A DNA stretch of 64,000 nt, from NCBI RefSeq assembly GCF_009901955.1, contig NZ_WUTS01000001.1, positions 744,001 to 808,000 on the forward strand, given 5' to 3'. Position 1 is the first letter of the stretch; each line of letters begins with the position of its first letter. The notes under the pieces were generated by a model. That model saw only the letters and a list, made by a program, of their open reading frames with translations, did no database searches and was not told the DNA's origin. Source of the DNA: Halomonas icarae (lineage in GTDB: Bacteria > Pseudomonadota > Gammaproteobacteria > Pseudomonadales > Halomonadaceae). Both the position numbers and the translations under genes were made by a program. This document shows positions 8,561 to 17,872 of the stretch, in pieces.

Positions 8561-8603
8561 GTGACGCCCATGCCCGGGGCCGTTATCATGGCAGCCCCGG
8601 GCA
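8561..8603 (+). promoter_or_regulatory. Candidate dcd promoter overlapped by a GC-rich inverted repeat
   Basis: A -35-like GTGACG (8561-8566) and a -10-like TATCAT (8584-8589) are 17 bases apart. The perfect 10-bp inverted repeat TGCCCGGGGC (8571-8580) and GCCCCGGGCA (8594-8603) brackets the -10 box. It could be an operator or an RNA hairpin at the end of the mrp transcript. Confidence 0.45.
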
Positions 8604-8643
8604 CCGTCTGCCCCCGACTTTCACAGCCGCAGGATAGGTTTCG

Positions 8644-9210
8644 ATGAGCATCAAGTCCGACAACTGGATTCGCCGCATGGCCGAGCAGGAGGGGATGATT
8701 GAACCCTTCGAGGCCGATCAGGTTCGCTATGTGAACGAGCGTCGGGTGATCTCCTACGGAACGTCCAGCTACGGGTACGATGTGCGTTGTGCCGACGAGT
8801 TCAAGGTGTTCACCAATATTCATTCGGCGGTCGTGGATCCCAAGGCCTTCGACGACAAGAGCTTCGTCGATGTGAAGGGAGACGTCTGCGTGATCCCGCC
8901 GAACTCCTTTGCCCTGGCGCGTACCGTGGAGTACTTCCGCATCCCGCGCAGCGTGCTGACCATCTGCCTGGGAAAATCCACCTATGCTCGTTGTGGCATC
9001 ATCGTCAACGTGACTCCGCTGGAGCCTGAGTGGGAGGGGCATGTCACCCTGGAGTTTTCCAACACCACCAACCTGCCGGCCAAGATCTACGCCAATGAGG
9101 GCGTGGCACAGATGCTGTTCCTGGAGTCCGACGAGGTGTGTGCGACCTCCTACAAGGATCGTGGCGGAAAATATATGGGCCAGCGGGGTGTGACCCTGCC
9201 GCGTACCTGA
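8644..9210 (+). CDS. dcd: dCTP deaminase
   Basis: 188 residues, the usual length for the enterobacterial-type enzyme. It deaminates dCTP to dUTP, the main route to dTMP precursors in Gram-negative bacteria. Family segments are visible: [19 protein letters not shown] (~38-56), the catalytic-loop region [22 protein letters not shown] (~115-136, containing the active Glu), and the C-terminal [18 protein letters not shown] that closes over the nucleotide. It lies 105 bases after mrp on the same strand; a candidate promoter separates them. Confidence 0.96.
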   Translation: MSIKSDNWIRRMAEQEGMIEPFEADQVRYVNERRVISYGTSSYGYDVRCADEFKVFTNIHSAVVDPKAFDDKSFVDVKGDVCVIPPNSFALARTVEYFRIPRSVLTICLGKSTYARCGIIVNVTPLEPEWEGHVTLEFSNTTNLPAKIYANEGVAQMLFLESDEVCATSYKDRGGKYMGQRGVTLPRT

Positions 9211-9244
9211 CCCGGCTTCGCCGGGCCAGGAGCCTGAGGAGCGG

Positions 9245-9276
9245 CGCTTCGCGCCTGGAAGCCTGAAGCTGGAAGA
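9245..9276. repeat. Dispersed 32-bp intergenic repeat, copy 1
   Basis: Begins CGCTTCGCGCCTGGAAGC and ends GAAGCTGGAAGA. It matches 15777-15808 at 29 of 32 positions. Both copies lie in the gap between convergent genes, just after a + strand stop codon and a CGGG-type short hairpin. Confidence 0.7.
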
Positions 9277-9277
9277 A

Positions 9278-9311
9278 GAATCGCCCCCACGGCCTTGCCA
9301 TGGGGCGATTC
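9278..9311. terminator. Bidirectional terminator between dcd and purN
   Basis: A perfect 10-bp stem, GAATCGCCCC (9278-9287) with GGGGCGATTC (9302-9311), lies between the convergent dcd and purN genes. Confidence 0.6.
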
Positions 9312-9331
9312 ACATTAGGCTGCTATCCAGC

Positions 9332-10065
9332 TTACGGTTCCAGATCCTCGTCCAGCTCCTCGGCGGCATCGGCATGGGACATGCGCAGGCCATGAGGCGG
9401 CAGCGGCGTGCCATCGAGGGTCCCCCCCTGACCCGTGAACTGCAGGCGTCCCTCGAGGCACCACTTCACGGCGATGGGGTAGATCAGGTGCTCCCGGGCA
9501 TGCACCTTCTCCTTCAGCGTTTCCTCGCTCTCCTCTCCGGCGAGTTCGACCACGGCCTGCATCAGGACCGGTCCGCCGTCGAGCTCCTCGGTAACGAAGT
9601 GCACGCTGCAGCCGTGCTGGGTGACGCCGTCGGCCAGTGCCCGGGCATGGGTATTGAGGCCCTGGTAGTCGGGCAGCAGCGACGGGTGGATATTGATCAG
9701 CCGCCCCATGAAGCGTTGCACGAAACGCGGGGTGAGAATACGCATGAAGCCGGCGAGGACGACCAGGTCCGGCTCGTGGCGCTCGATCACCTTGATCAGG
9801 GCGCCATCGTAGGCGTCGCGACTCTCGTACTCGCGGTGGGGCAGGACCACGGCATCGATACCCGCCTCCCGAGCACGGGTCAGTCCGTAGGCCTCGGGCT
9901 CGTTGGAGACGACCGCGACGATTTCGCCACCCAGCTCGTCGTGAGTCTGAGCATCGATCAACGCCTGAAGGTTGCTGCCGTTGCCGGAGATCAGCACCAC
10001 CACCCGGCGGATGTCGGCGGGTTCTGGGGTGAAGTCCTGCAAGGTGTCGCTCTCGTAACGCTCGC

Positions 10066-10069
<4 letters not shown>
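9332..10069 (-). CDS. purN: Phosphoribosylglycinamide formyltransferase (10-formyl-THF dependent)
   Basis: 245 residues. It transfers a formyl group to GAR in de novo purine synthesis. Visible signatures are [16 protein letters not shown] (~25-40), the active-site [13 protein letters not shown] (~105-117) and the signature [21 protein letters not shown] (~126-146) with the catalytic Asn and His, followed by [15 protein letters not shown]. It is about 30 residues longer than E. coli PurN, with an N-terminal leader of ~20 residues and an acidic C-terminal tail ([12 protein letters not shown]). Its ATG overlaps the purM stop by four bases (ATGA), so it is translationally coupled to purM. Confidence 0.95.
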
Positions 10070-11130
<1,061 letters not shown>

Positions 11131-11255
11131 CGGGAGTCCTGTCGGGTAGTCGATGCAGCGAGAGTCGCCGCATGGTAGGCAAATCAGGGCCAGAATTGTA
11201 GCATCACCGCGAACGGCTGGCAGCCCGTCGGCGGTCGCGAAACAAGGAGGTAGCA

Positions 11256-12335
11256 ATGCGCAGGCAATGGTGGGTTGCAGCCGGGGTGGCAGCGCTGGCG
11301 TTGTGGTTCTTTATCAGTATCGAGCCGGTGTTGATGCCGTTCTTCGTCAGCATGGTGCTGGCCTATCTCGGTGACCCCCTGGCCGACCGCCTGGAGGCAC
11401 TGGGCCTGTCCCGCCGGCTCTCCGTATCGCTTGTGTTCCTGTTGCTGACACTGGTCATCGTGGTTGCCCTGCTGCTGGTCGTGCCGGTGCTGGGGCGTCA
11501 GCTCGGCCAGCTGGTGGAGTCGCTGCCGGCGGTGCTCAACTGGGTGCAGCAGACGATGGTGCCGAGGGTCCAGTCGCTGACCGGGCTGGACCTCACCACC
11601 GATATCGACGCCCTGCGTCAGGCGGTGGTGGACAACTGGAAGGAGACCGGCACCTTCGCGGCGACCCTGCTCTCGGGGGTGTCGCGCTCGGGTCTGGCGC
11701 TGGTCGGCTGGATCGGCAATCTGGCGCTGATTCCAGTCGTCACCTTCTACCTGCTGCTCGACTGGGACGTCCTGGTGGCCAAGGTGCGTGACTGGCTGCC
11801 GAGACGCTGGGAAAATACCGCGAAGCGCCTGGCTGGCCAGTGTGACGAGGTGCTGTCATCGTTCCTGCGCGGTCAGCTGATCGTGATGCTGTGCCTGGGC
11901 ATCATCTATGCCATCGGTCTGACGCTGCTGGGCGTGCGTTTCGGCCTGTTGATCGGACTGCTGTCGGGGCTGGCCAGCATCGTGCCCTATCTGGGCGTGA
12001 TCGTAGGCATCAGCGTGGCGGGGGTGGTGGCCTTCTTCCAGAGCGGTGAGTGGTGGATGCTGCTGGGCGTGGCAGCCGTGTTCGGTTTCGGCCAGCTGGT
12101 CGAAAGCGTGGTGCTGCAGCCCAAGCTCCTGGGCGACAAGATAGGCCTGCATCCGGTGGCGGTGATCTTCGCGGTACTGGCCGGTGGCAATCTGTTCGGC
12201 TTTACCGGAGTGCTGCTGGCGCTGCCGGCCGCTGCTGTGATCATGGTACTCTTGCGGGAACTCAATGCCCGCTACAAGAGCAGTGCCTTGTACGACGAGA
12301 CCGTCAATCATCGCCACGACAAGGAGTCACCATGA
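11256..12335 (+). CDS. AI-2E/PerM-family permease
   Basis: 359 residues with about seven to eight transmembrane segments: [29 protein letters not shown] at the N-terminus, a hydrophilic coil region (~80-150), then paired helices including [39 protein letters not shown] (~206-245). The [18 protein letters not shown] motif is the family hallmark. Members are proposed exporters or ion-driven transporters; PerM itself has no settled substrate. Its stop overlaps the hda start (ATGA), the same permease-hda pairing seen in other Gammaproteobacteria. It is divergent from purM, sharing a 125-bp upstream region. Confidence 0.88.
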   Translation: MRRQWWVAAGVAALALWFFISIEPVLMPFFVSMVLAYLGDPLADRLEALGLSRRLSVSLVFLLLTLVIVVALLLVVPVLGRQLGQLVESLPAVLNWVQQTMVPRVQSLTGLDLTTDIDALRQAVVDNWKETGTFAATLLSGVSRSGLALVGWIGNLALIPVVTFYLLLDWDVLVAKVRDWLPRRWENTAKRLAGQCDEVLSSFLRGQLIVMLCLGIIYAIGLTLLGVRFGLLIGLLSGLASIVPYLGVIVGISVAGVVAFFQSGEWWMLLGVAAVFGFGQLVESVVLQPKLLGDKIGLHPVAVIFAVLAGGNLFGFTGVLLALPAAAVIMVLLRELNARYKSSALYDETVNHRHDKESP

Positions 12336-13033
12336 GCCGTGCGCCCGCGCAGCTGCCACTGGGCGTGGGGCTGCGTGACGATGCTACCTTCGTCAACTTT
12401 CACGCCGGCCCCAATGCCACCCTGGTGGGGCGCCTGACCCAGCAGCTGGAACAGGAGGGGGAGCCCTTCCTCTACCTGTGGGGCGCGCCGGGCGTGGGGC
12501 GGAGCCATCTTCTTCAAGCGGCTTGCCATGGGGCCTCGGATCAGGATCGGCGTGCGCTGTATCTACCGCTGGAGGAGCTTGGCCACTTCCCCCCGCTGAT
12601 GCTCGAGGATATCGAGCGCCTGGATCTGGTGGCCATCGATGATCTGGATCGGGTGGTGGGGCGGCCACGCTGGGAGGAGGCCTTGTTTCACGCCTTCAAT
12701 CGTCTGCGTGATGCCGGCAAGCGGCTGGTTGTGGCCGCCGAGGCGCCCCCACGCCAGCTCCCCGTGAAGCTGCCCGACCTGGCCTCGCGCCTGACCTGGG
12801 GCGTGACCTTTCATGTCCAGGGGCTGGATGATGCGGGACGCCTGGCTGCCCTCCAGCTGCGTGCCCGGGTGCGTGGCATGCTGCTCACCGATGACGTGGC
12901 TCGCTACATCCTGCACCGCGGACCGCGTCGCCTCGACGAGCTGTTCCGCCTGCTGGAGGAGCTGGATCGGGCCTCGCTCTCCGCCCAGCGCAAGCTGACC
13001 ATTCCCTTCGTCAAGCAGGCGCTGGGCTGGTAG
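12332..13033 (+). CDS. hda: Hda, DnaA regulatory inactivator
   Basis: 233 residues, a DnaA-like AAA+ module without the DNA-binding domain. The N-terminus PAQLPLGVGLRDDATFVNF contains the QLPLGV-type clamp-binding segment expected in Hda. A P-loop-like GAPGVGRSHLLQA (~50-62) carries Arg where Walker A normally has Lys, and DLVAIDDLDRV is the Walker B region. Hda binds the sliding clamp and stimulates ATP hydrolysis by DnaA after initiation. The start ATG 12332 overlaps the upstream permease stop and is preceded by AAGGAG. Confidence 0.93.
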   Translation: MSRAPAQLPLGVGLRDDATFVNFHAGPNATLVGRLTQQLEQEGEPFLYLWGAPGVGRSHLLQAACHGASDQDRRALYLPLEELGHFPPLMLEDIERLDLVAIDDLDRVVGRPRWEEALFHAFNRLRDAGKRLVVAAEAPPRQLPVKLPDLASRLTWGVTFHVQGLDDAGRLAALQLRARVRGMLLTDDVARYILHRGPRRLDELFRLLEELDRASLSAQRKLTIPFVKQALGW

Positions 13034-13046
13034 AACCACTGAGGTG

Positions 13047-13598
13047 TCAGCGTGAGAGTGGCACCTCTCGCTGCTGTCCGTTGCCCAGCGAGATCTGGCG
13101 GATTACCACCCGGGGCTTGCCAGTCCGGGGGTCGGGGCCGGCGCCCGAGACGTAGAACTCGCCGGCTGGCAGGCCGGCGATCCGGAAATAGCCATTGCCA
13201 TCGGTGCGCGTGGTGTGGGTGTACTCCCTCGCCCTGGGGTCGGCGGGTTTCACGGCGATCCCGGCCAGGGCCTTCTCGGCAGCTTCCGCCGAGTAGCTGG
13301 TGACCGGTGCCACCGAGACGCCGGCATCCGGAATGGGTTGCCCGCTCAGCGTCAGCCGACCGGATACCACCGCGCTGCCCTGCTTCTCGAGCCTGGCATA
13401 CTCGCTCTCCGGGAAGGCGACCTCCCGGTTGGCGCGGGCTGGAGTGGCGTCACGCTGTGCCTCGCGAGTTTCCTGCGGGGCGTCGCGCTGGGTTTCACCT
13501 CGCTCGATGACCTCGATGCGCTCTGTGGGGGCGGGGGGGACGACCTCGCAGCCAGCCAGCACCAGTGCCGCCAGAACGAGGGGGATATGGCGTTTCAT
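13047..13598 (-). CDS. Lipoprotein with a carboxypeptidase-regulatory-like domain
   Basis: 183 residues from ATG 13598. The N-terminal signal MKRHIPLVLAALVLAGC ends in a lipobox (LAGC), so it is lipid-anchored. Residues ~30-70 are a polar Arg/Glu/Thr linker. The C-terminal ~110 residues contain GRLTLSGQPIPDAGVSVAP and TTRTDGNGYFRIAGLPAGEFYVSG, typical of the transthyretin-like CarboxypepD_reg fold. The specific role is unknown. It is convergent with hda (13-base gap) and lies downstream of the phasin gene behind a terminator. Confidence 0.8.
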   Translation of the reverse strand: MKRHIPLVLAALVLAGCEVVPPAPTERIEVIERGETQRDAPQETREAQRDATPARANREVAFPESEYARLEKQGSAVVSGRLTLSGQPIPDAGVSVAPVTSYSAEAAEKALAGIAVKPADPRAREYTHTTRTDGNGYFRIAGLPAGEFYVSGAGPDPRTGKPRVVIRQISLGNGQQREVPLSR

Positions 13599-13695
13599 GA
13601 TGAGCTTCCTATCCGGTTTCGTGTCGATGGGGCGCCCCGTGCCTCGACCAAGGGTAGCGTAAAAGGGGCGCCGAAGGCAGGTCGTAACCAACGCA

Positions 13696-13722
13696 AACCG
13701 CCGCCCTGATGGGGCGGCGGTT
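13696..13722 (-). terminator. Terminator downstream of the phasin gene
   Basis: An 11-bp perfect stem, AACCGCCGCCC (13696-13706) with GGGCGGCGGTT (13712-13722) and a 5-base loop. In the minus direction it ends in a short TTTG tract. It separates the phasin gene from the lipoprotein gene. Confidence 0.65.
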
Positions 13723-13770
13723 CAGGCTCTCGAGGAGCGCGGGGAGGGCAGCCCCCCCTGGTGTCAGCGC

Positions 13771-14166
13771 TTACTGGCTGGCCTTGGTGCTGGCCGCCTG
13801 AGCCTGCTTGACACTCTCCTCGGTCAGCTTCTGGCTCTGCTGGACAAAGTCCTGCTGCAGGGAAGCGACCTTTTCGGCATCACCCTTGAGACGCTCGGCG
13901 AGGTCCTTGGCGACTTTCTGCTGGCCTTCCATGTAGGAGCGCAGGCCTTCGGCATCCTTGACGCTCATCAGGCTGCGAAGCTGGGCCAGGCCGGTATCGG
14001 TGTAGGCCTTGGTGGCGTCCAGTTGGGCGTGGGCCAGCTTCTCGCTGTAGTCCACCGCCAGGTTGGCATAGGCGCGTGCCGGGGCGAAGAAGATGGACTC
14101 GAACTGCTTGGTGTCGAAGGCCTTGGTGTCGAAGGCCTTGGTGTCGAAGTTGAAGGCGTTCATCAT
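13771..14166 (-). CDS. Phasin-family protein (polyhydroxyalkanoate granule-associated)
   Basis: 131 residues from ATG 14166, chosen because a GGAGG (CCTCC on the + strand at 14174-14178) lies 7 bases upstream. The middle region (FFAPARAYANLAVDYSEKLAHAQLDATKAYTDTGLAQL) and the helical C-terminus match short phasins, amphipathic proteins that coat PHA granules. It implies PHA storage in the host, though no PHA synthase is in this window. The N-terminus has the pentapeptide repeat FDTKA-FDTKA-FDTKQ, coded by a 15-bp tandem repeat. Confidence 0.88.
   Translation of the reverse strand: MMNAFNFDTKAFDTKAFDTKQFESIFFAPARAYANLAVDYSEKLAHAQLDATKAYTDTGLAQLRSLMSVKDAEGLRSYMEGQQKVAKDLAERLKGDAEKVASLQQDFVQQSQKLTEESVKQAQAASTKASQ
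14111..14155 (-). repeat. 15-bp tandem repeat inside the phasin 5' coding end
   Basis: Two identical units (GTGTCGAAGGCCTTG on the + strand, 14111-14125 and 14126-14140) are followed by a diverged third (14141-14155). They encode the FDTKA pentapeptide repeats. Confidence 0.85.
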
Positions 14167-14224
14167 GGTGGAACCTCCTGGTTTCACTGTGCACATGGGA
14201 GCGATTTCTGCTCTGTTGCAATGC

Positions 14225-14253
14225 ACAATAGCAGAGCGTCTTGTGCAGCGCAA
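14225..14253 (-). promoter_or_regulatory. Candidate sigma-70 promoter for the phasin gene
   Basis: On the minus strand, TTGCGC (14253-14248), a 17-base spacer and TATTGT (14230-14225) lie about 60 bases upstream of the phasin ATG. Confidence 0.5.
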
Positions 14254-14367
14254 CATCGATATCGCCGATTATCTCGACGAGCGCAGGGAGAGGCGGGCCT
14301 TGCCGAATTCGTCCGGCGGCACCATGGTGGGAGGGAGTCATTCACTACCCACATCAGGAGGCGAGAG

Positions 14368-15747
14368 ATGAGCGCGACGCGTAGCGAACGTGACAGCATG
14401 GGGACACTGGAGGTGCCGGCGGAGGCGCTCTATGGGGCCCAGACCCAGCGTGCGGTCAATAACTTCCCGGTCTCGGGTCAGGCGATGCCGCCCCCCTTCA
14501 TCCATGCCATCGCCCGCATCAAGCTGGCCGCTGCGCGGGTAAATGCCGAGCTGGGCCTGCTCGATGCCGAACGCGCGGAGGCGATCGTCACCGCCGCCGA
14601 GGAGGTGATTCGTGGTGAGCATGATGATCACTTCCCGGTGGATGTCTTTCAGACAGGCTCCGGCACCTCCAGCAACATGAATGTCAACGAGGTGCTGGCC
14701 AACCTTGCCAGCCGTGAGGAGGTAGAGGTGGGCCCCAATGACCATGTCAATATGGGGCAGTCCAGCAACGACGTGATTCCCACCGCCATTCATGTCGCGG
14801 CGTCGCTGGAGGTGACCAACCGGCTACGGCCCGCCCTGGTGCATCTACGTGAGACCATCGACCATCGCGCCACTGAGCTCGATGGTGTGGTCAAGACCGG
14901 TCGCACGCATCTGATGGACGCCATGCCCTTGCGCATGAGCCAGGAGCTGGGTGGTTGGTCGAGCCAGCTGGGGCAGGCGATCGAGCGGTTCGATAGTGCC
15001 CTGGTCAGGCTCTGTCGGCTGGCCCAGGGAGGCACGGCGGTGGGAACCGGGATCAATGCCCATCCGGAATTTGCCACTCGCATGGCCGCGGAACTCTCCG
15101 CCCAGACCGGTCTCGCCTTTACCCCCAATGACAGCTTCTTCGCCAGCCTGGGCTCACAGGATGCGGCGGTGGAACTCTCCGGCCAGCTCAGGGGCCTGGC
15201 CTGCGTGATCATGAAGATCGCCAATGACCTGCGCTGGATGAACTCCGGTCCTCTGGCGGGCCTCGGCGAGATCGAACTGGAGGCCCTGCAGCCGGGCAGC
15301 TCGATCATGCCGGGCAAGGTCAACCCGGTCATTCCGGAGTCGGCGGCCCAGGCGGCCGCTCAGGTGATCGGGCACGATACCGCGATTACCGTTGCCGGGC
15401 AGAGCGGCAATTTCCAGCTCAATGTGATGCTGCCGCTGGTGGCTCACAACCTGCTGAGCTCGATCACCCTGATGAGCAACACCGCCTGGCTGCTCGGCAA
15501 TCGGACCATCGCCACTTTCCAGGTGCGTGAAGATAATCTCGCCGAGCCGCTGTCACGCAACCCCATCCTGGTCACGGCGCTGAACTCGGTGATCGGCTAC
15601 AACGCTGCGGCGGCCATCGCCAAGCAGGCCTATCAAGCCGGCAGGCCGATCATCGAGGTGGCAGAGGAGCAGACCGATCTCTCCCGCGAGGAGCTGGAAC
15701 GTCTGCTGGACCCCGTGGCACTGACGCGAGGGGGGATTCCGGAATAG
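14368..15747 (+). CDS. fumC: Class II fumarate hydratase
   Basis: 459 residues from ATG 14368 with GGAGGCGAG upstream. It interconverts fumarate and malate in the TCA cycle. Diagnostic stretches are TGSGTSSNMNVNEV (~96-109), GQSSNDVIPTAIHVA (~131-145), KTGRTHLMDAMPLRMSQE (~179-196) and the superfamily signature GSSIMPGKVNP (~310-320). The iron-independent class II enzyme is stable to oxygen. It is a single gene; the upstream region is shared with the divergent phasin gene. Confidence 0.97.
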   Translation: MSATRSERDSMGTLEVPAEALYGAQTQRAVNNFPVSGQAMPPPFIHAIARIKLAAARVNAELGLLDAERAEAIVTAAEEVIRGEHDDHFPVDVFQTGSGTSSNMNVNEVLANLASREEVEVGPNDHVNMGQSSNDVIPTAIHVAASLEVTNRLRPALVHLRETIDHRATELDGVVKTGRTHLMDAMPLRMSQELGGWSSQLGQAIERFDSALVRLCRLAQGGTAVGTGINAHPEFATRMAAELSAQTGLAFTPNDSFFASLGSQDAAVELSGQLRGLACVIMKIANDLRWMNSGPLAGLGEIELEALQPGSSIMPGKVNPVIPESAAQAAAQVIGHDTAITVAGQSGNFQLNVMLPLVAHNLLSSITLMSNTAWLLGNRTIATFQVREDNLAEPLSRNPILVTALNSVIGYNAAAAIAKQAYQAGRPIIEVAEEQTDLSREELERLLDPVALTRGGIPE

Positions 15748-15776
15748 CCGGGCGAAGCCCGAAGCTGGAAGAGCGT

Positions 15777-15808
15777 CGCTTCGCTCCTGGAAGCGAGAAG
15801 CTGGAAGA
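15777..15808. repeat. Dispersed 32-bp intergenic repeat, copy 2
   Basis: Begins CGCTTCGCTCCTGGAAGC and ends GAAGCTGGAAGA; 29 of 32 positions match the copy at 9245-9276. It lies between the convergent fumC and EEP genes. A further AAGCTGGAAG (from ~15762) and an inverted CTTCCAGCTT (ending ~15861) flank it, so the whole gap can fold. Confidence 0.7.
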
Positions 15809-15859
15809 GCCCCTCCTGACCCAATGCCGGTGGGTTCCTGCTGTTTTCCAGCTTCCAGC

Positions 15860-16924
15860 TTACTCTTGCTGCTCTTTCACCTTGCCCAGGCGGGCGGTTT
15901 CCCGAGCCTCGCGGTGCTCGGCCTGTTCGGCGTCGGGGGTATCATGCTCATCGGCTCGGACAGGCCGGAAGCAGAGCGTGCTCAGGATCGGAAAGTGGTC
16001 CGAGCCGAATCCGTCGAGTCGTTTCAGCTCGCGCAGGGTGAAGTGTTCACTGGTGAAGACGTGGTCCAGCGGCCAGCGTAGCAGGGGATACTTGGCATGG
16101 AAGCTGCTGAACATGCCGCGACCACGGCGCGGGTCGAGCATGCCACTGACCCGGCAGAACAGCCGGGTGGTACGTGACCAGGCGACATCGTTGAGATCTC
16201 CGGCCACCAGTGTCGGTACCGGGTCCGCGTGAATGGCCCTGCCGACCAGCAGCAGTTCGGCGTCGCGCCACAGGGACTCCTTGCTCTCACCGGGGGCAGG
16301 TGGACGCGGATGCAGGGCATGGAAGCGGATCTCGTCGCCGCAGCGTAGCCGGACGCCGGCCAGAATCGACGGAATGTCGTCCTGAATCAACCACTCGACC
16401 CGGGGTGAGATCAGGGGCAGGCGGGAGTAGAGATGCATGCCATAGAGGTTATCCAGCGGAATCCGCACGGCATGGGGCCATTCATGGTTCAGGGCGGCAT
16501 CCAGCTGCTCCTGCCACCAGCCATCCGACTCCAGCGTCAGCACGATATCGGGTCGGTGATTGTGTATCTGGGTGATCAGATCCCGGGCATTGCGGTTGGG
16601 GGTGAGCACATTGGCGATCATCAGCGTCAGGCAGCGATCATCGTTGCCCGGCTCGGCTGCTTTAACCTGCACCGGCCAGAGCGGGGTCCACGGCAGCACA
16701 TAGGCGAGCTGGATCGCCACGACCAGCAGACAGGCGCTCAGGCCGACCCACGACCAGGGGCCGTCGGAGAATGCCCCGATGGGCAGCAGCAGCAGGGCGA
16801 CACTGGCCAGCTGCACGCGAGGGAATTCGGCGATGCGAATCCACCACCAGGTGACGCGCAGCCGGGCCGCCAGGGTAATGACGAGCAACAGCAGGGCAAG
16901 CGCGGCGTAGAGAATGGAGATCAT
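15860..16924 (-). CDS. Membrane-anchored endonuclease/exonuclease/phosphatase (EEP) superfamily protein
   Basis: 354 residues. Three N-terminal transmembrane segments (ISILYAALALLLLVITLA, VQLASVALLLLPIGAFS, WVGLSACLLVVAIQLAYVLP) are followed by an EEP hydrolase domain. Metal and catalytic landmarks are visible: IANVLTPNR, LTLESDGWW, HALHPRPPAPG, VAGDLNDVAWS and the terminal GSDHFPIL. EEP enzymes cleave phosphodiester or phosphomonoester bonds using Mg2+. The membrane-anchored form is commonly annotated by domain only, and the substrate is unknown. The last ~35 residues are charged and probably disordered. Confidence 0.82.
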   Translation of the reverse strand: MISILYAALALLLLVITLAARLRVTWWWIRIAEFPRVQLASVALLLLPIGAFSDGPWSWVGLSACLLVVAIQLAYVLPWTPLWPVQVKAAEPGNDDRCLTLMIANVLTPNRNARDLITQIHNHRPDIVLTLESDGWWQEQLDAALNHEWPHAVRIPLDNLYGMHLYSRLPLISPRVEWLIQDDIPSILAGVRLRCGDEIRFHALHPRPPAPGESKESLWRDAELLLVGRAIHADPVPTLVAGDLNDVAWSRTTRLFCRVSGMLDPRRGRGMFSSFHAKYPLLRWPLDHVFTSEHFTLRELKRLDGFGSDHFPILSTLCFRPVRADEHDTPDAEQAEHREARETARLGKVKEQQE

Positions 16925-16975
16925 GGCGCTGGCTCACTTGTGGGTTGTGGCACCAGCATACCCTGTCGCGTTTCC

Positions 16976-17035
16976 TGGCTCGACTGTTGCTGGCACGACG
17001 TTAATTGGCCCGACGTTTGTTGGCTCGATCATTGC
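16976..17035. repeat. Four tandem 15-bp units between the EEP and phnE genes
   Basis: Units TGGCTCGACTGTTGC, TGGCACGACGTTAAT, TGGCCCGACGTTTGT and TGGCTCGATCATTGC follow each other without gaps. All begin TGGCNCGA, and the period is exactly 15. It is noncoding as far as I can see. Confidence 0.8.
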
Positions 17036-17062
17036 CGCTTCGCCTGGGGCACGCGGACTCGA

Positions 17063-17872
17063 CTACATGACGCGGCGGCGCAGCAGGGCGGTAATGGCCT
17101 CCCCAACCAGGACCAGCAGGATGATGGCGACCAGGATAGTCGCCACCGTCTGCCAGGCGAAGGTGTCGATGGAGCCCTGCAGGATCACGCCGATGCCGCC
17201 GGCCCCGACCAGCCCCAGCACCGTGGATTCCCGGATATTGATGTCCCAGCGCAGGATGACGATGGCGAAGAAGGCCGGGACCACCTGAGGGACGATGGCA
17301 TAGACGATCACCTTCGCCTTCGAGGCACCGGTGGCCTCCATGGCCTCCACCGGGCGGCGGTCGATCTCCTCGATGGCCTCGCCCATCAGCTTGCCGATGA
17401 ATCCCACCGAACGACACATGATGGCGAGTATTCCGGCCAGCACGCCGGGGCCGAAGATCGCCACAAACAGGAGTGCCCAGATGATGGTATTGACCGAGCG
17501 ACTCGCCACCAGGATGAAGCGACCTAGCCACAGGCAGGCACGATTGGGCGTGGTGTTCTGGGCGGCAATATAGGAGACCGGCAGAGCGATGAAGATGGTC
17601 AGCATGGTGGCAAGGGTGGCGATATGCACGGTCTCGACCATGGCATCGAGGATCTCGCCGAGTCGGCTCGGGTCCGGCGGCCACATGCGAGACCCCAGGC
17701 TCGAGATCTGGTTGGGCGCATCCCACACCCAGGGCCAGAAGATGTCGATATCGCGTACCGCCCAGACCACCAGCATCAGCGTCACCAGCATCACGCCGTA
17801 GCGGACAAGCTGTTCCCGAGGGGTATGGCGTCGCCAGATGCGAGCGGCCAGCAGGTCGTCGTTGTCTACCAT
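17063..17872 (-). CDS. phnE: PhnE-type ABC transporter permease (second copy)
   Basis: 269 residues with about six transmembrane segments. The binding-protein-dependent permease EAA region reads EEIDRRPVEAMEATGASKAKVIVYAIVPQVVPAF (~155-188), and the C-terminal region has NIRESTVLGLVGAGGIGVILQGSID, both typical of PhnE. It overlaps the upstream permease gene by 7 bases and is the last gene of phnD-phnC-phnE-phnE. The system imports a phosphorus oxyanion such as phosphonate or phosphite. No C-P lyase or phosphite oxidation genes are in the window, so the substrate is open. Confidence 0.9.
   Translation of the reverse strand: MVDNDDLLAARIWRRHTPREQLVRYGVMLVTLMLVVWAVRDIDIFWPWVWDAPNQISSLGSRMWPPDPSRLGEILDAMVETVHIATLATMLTIFIALPVSYIAAQNTTPNRACLWLGRFILVASRSVNTIIWALLFVAIFGPGVLAGILAIMCRSVGFIGKLMGEAIEEIDRRPVEAMEATGASKAKVIVYAIVPQVVPAFFAIVILRWDINIRESTVLGLVGAGGIGVILQGSIDTFAWQTVATILVAIILLVLVGEAITALLRRRVM

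Noticed and set aside
7681-9042. 453-codon minus-strand frame across mrp and dcd
   Set aside because: It spans two unrelated well-supported + strand genes and the gap between them.
16976-17035. CRISPR or attachment-site repeats
   Set aside because: Units are 15 bp with no spacers and no integrase or cas gene nearby.
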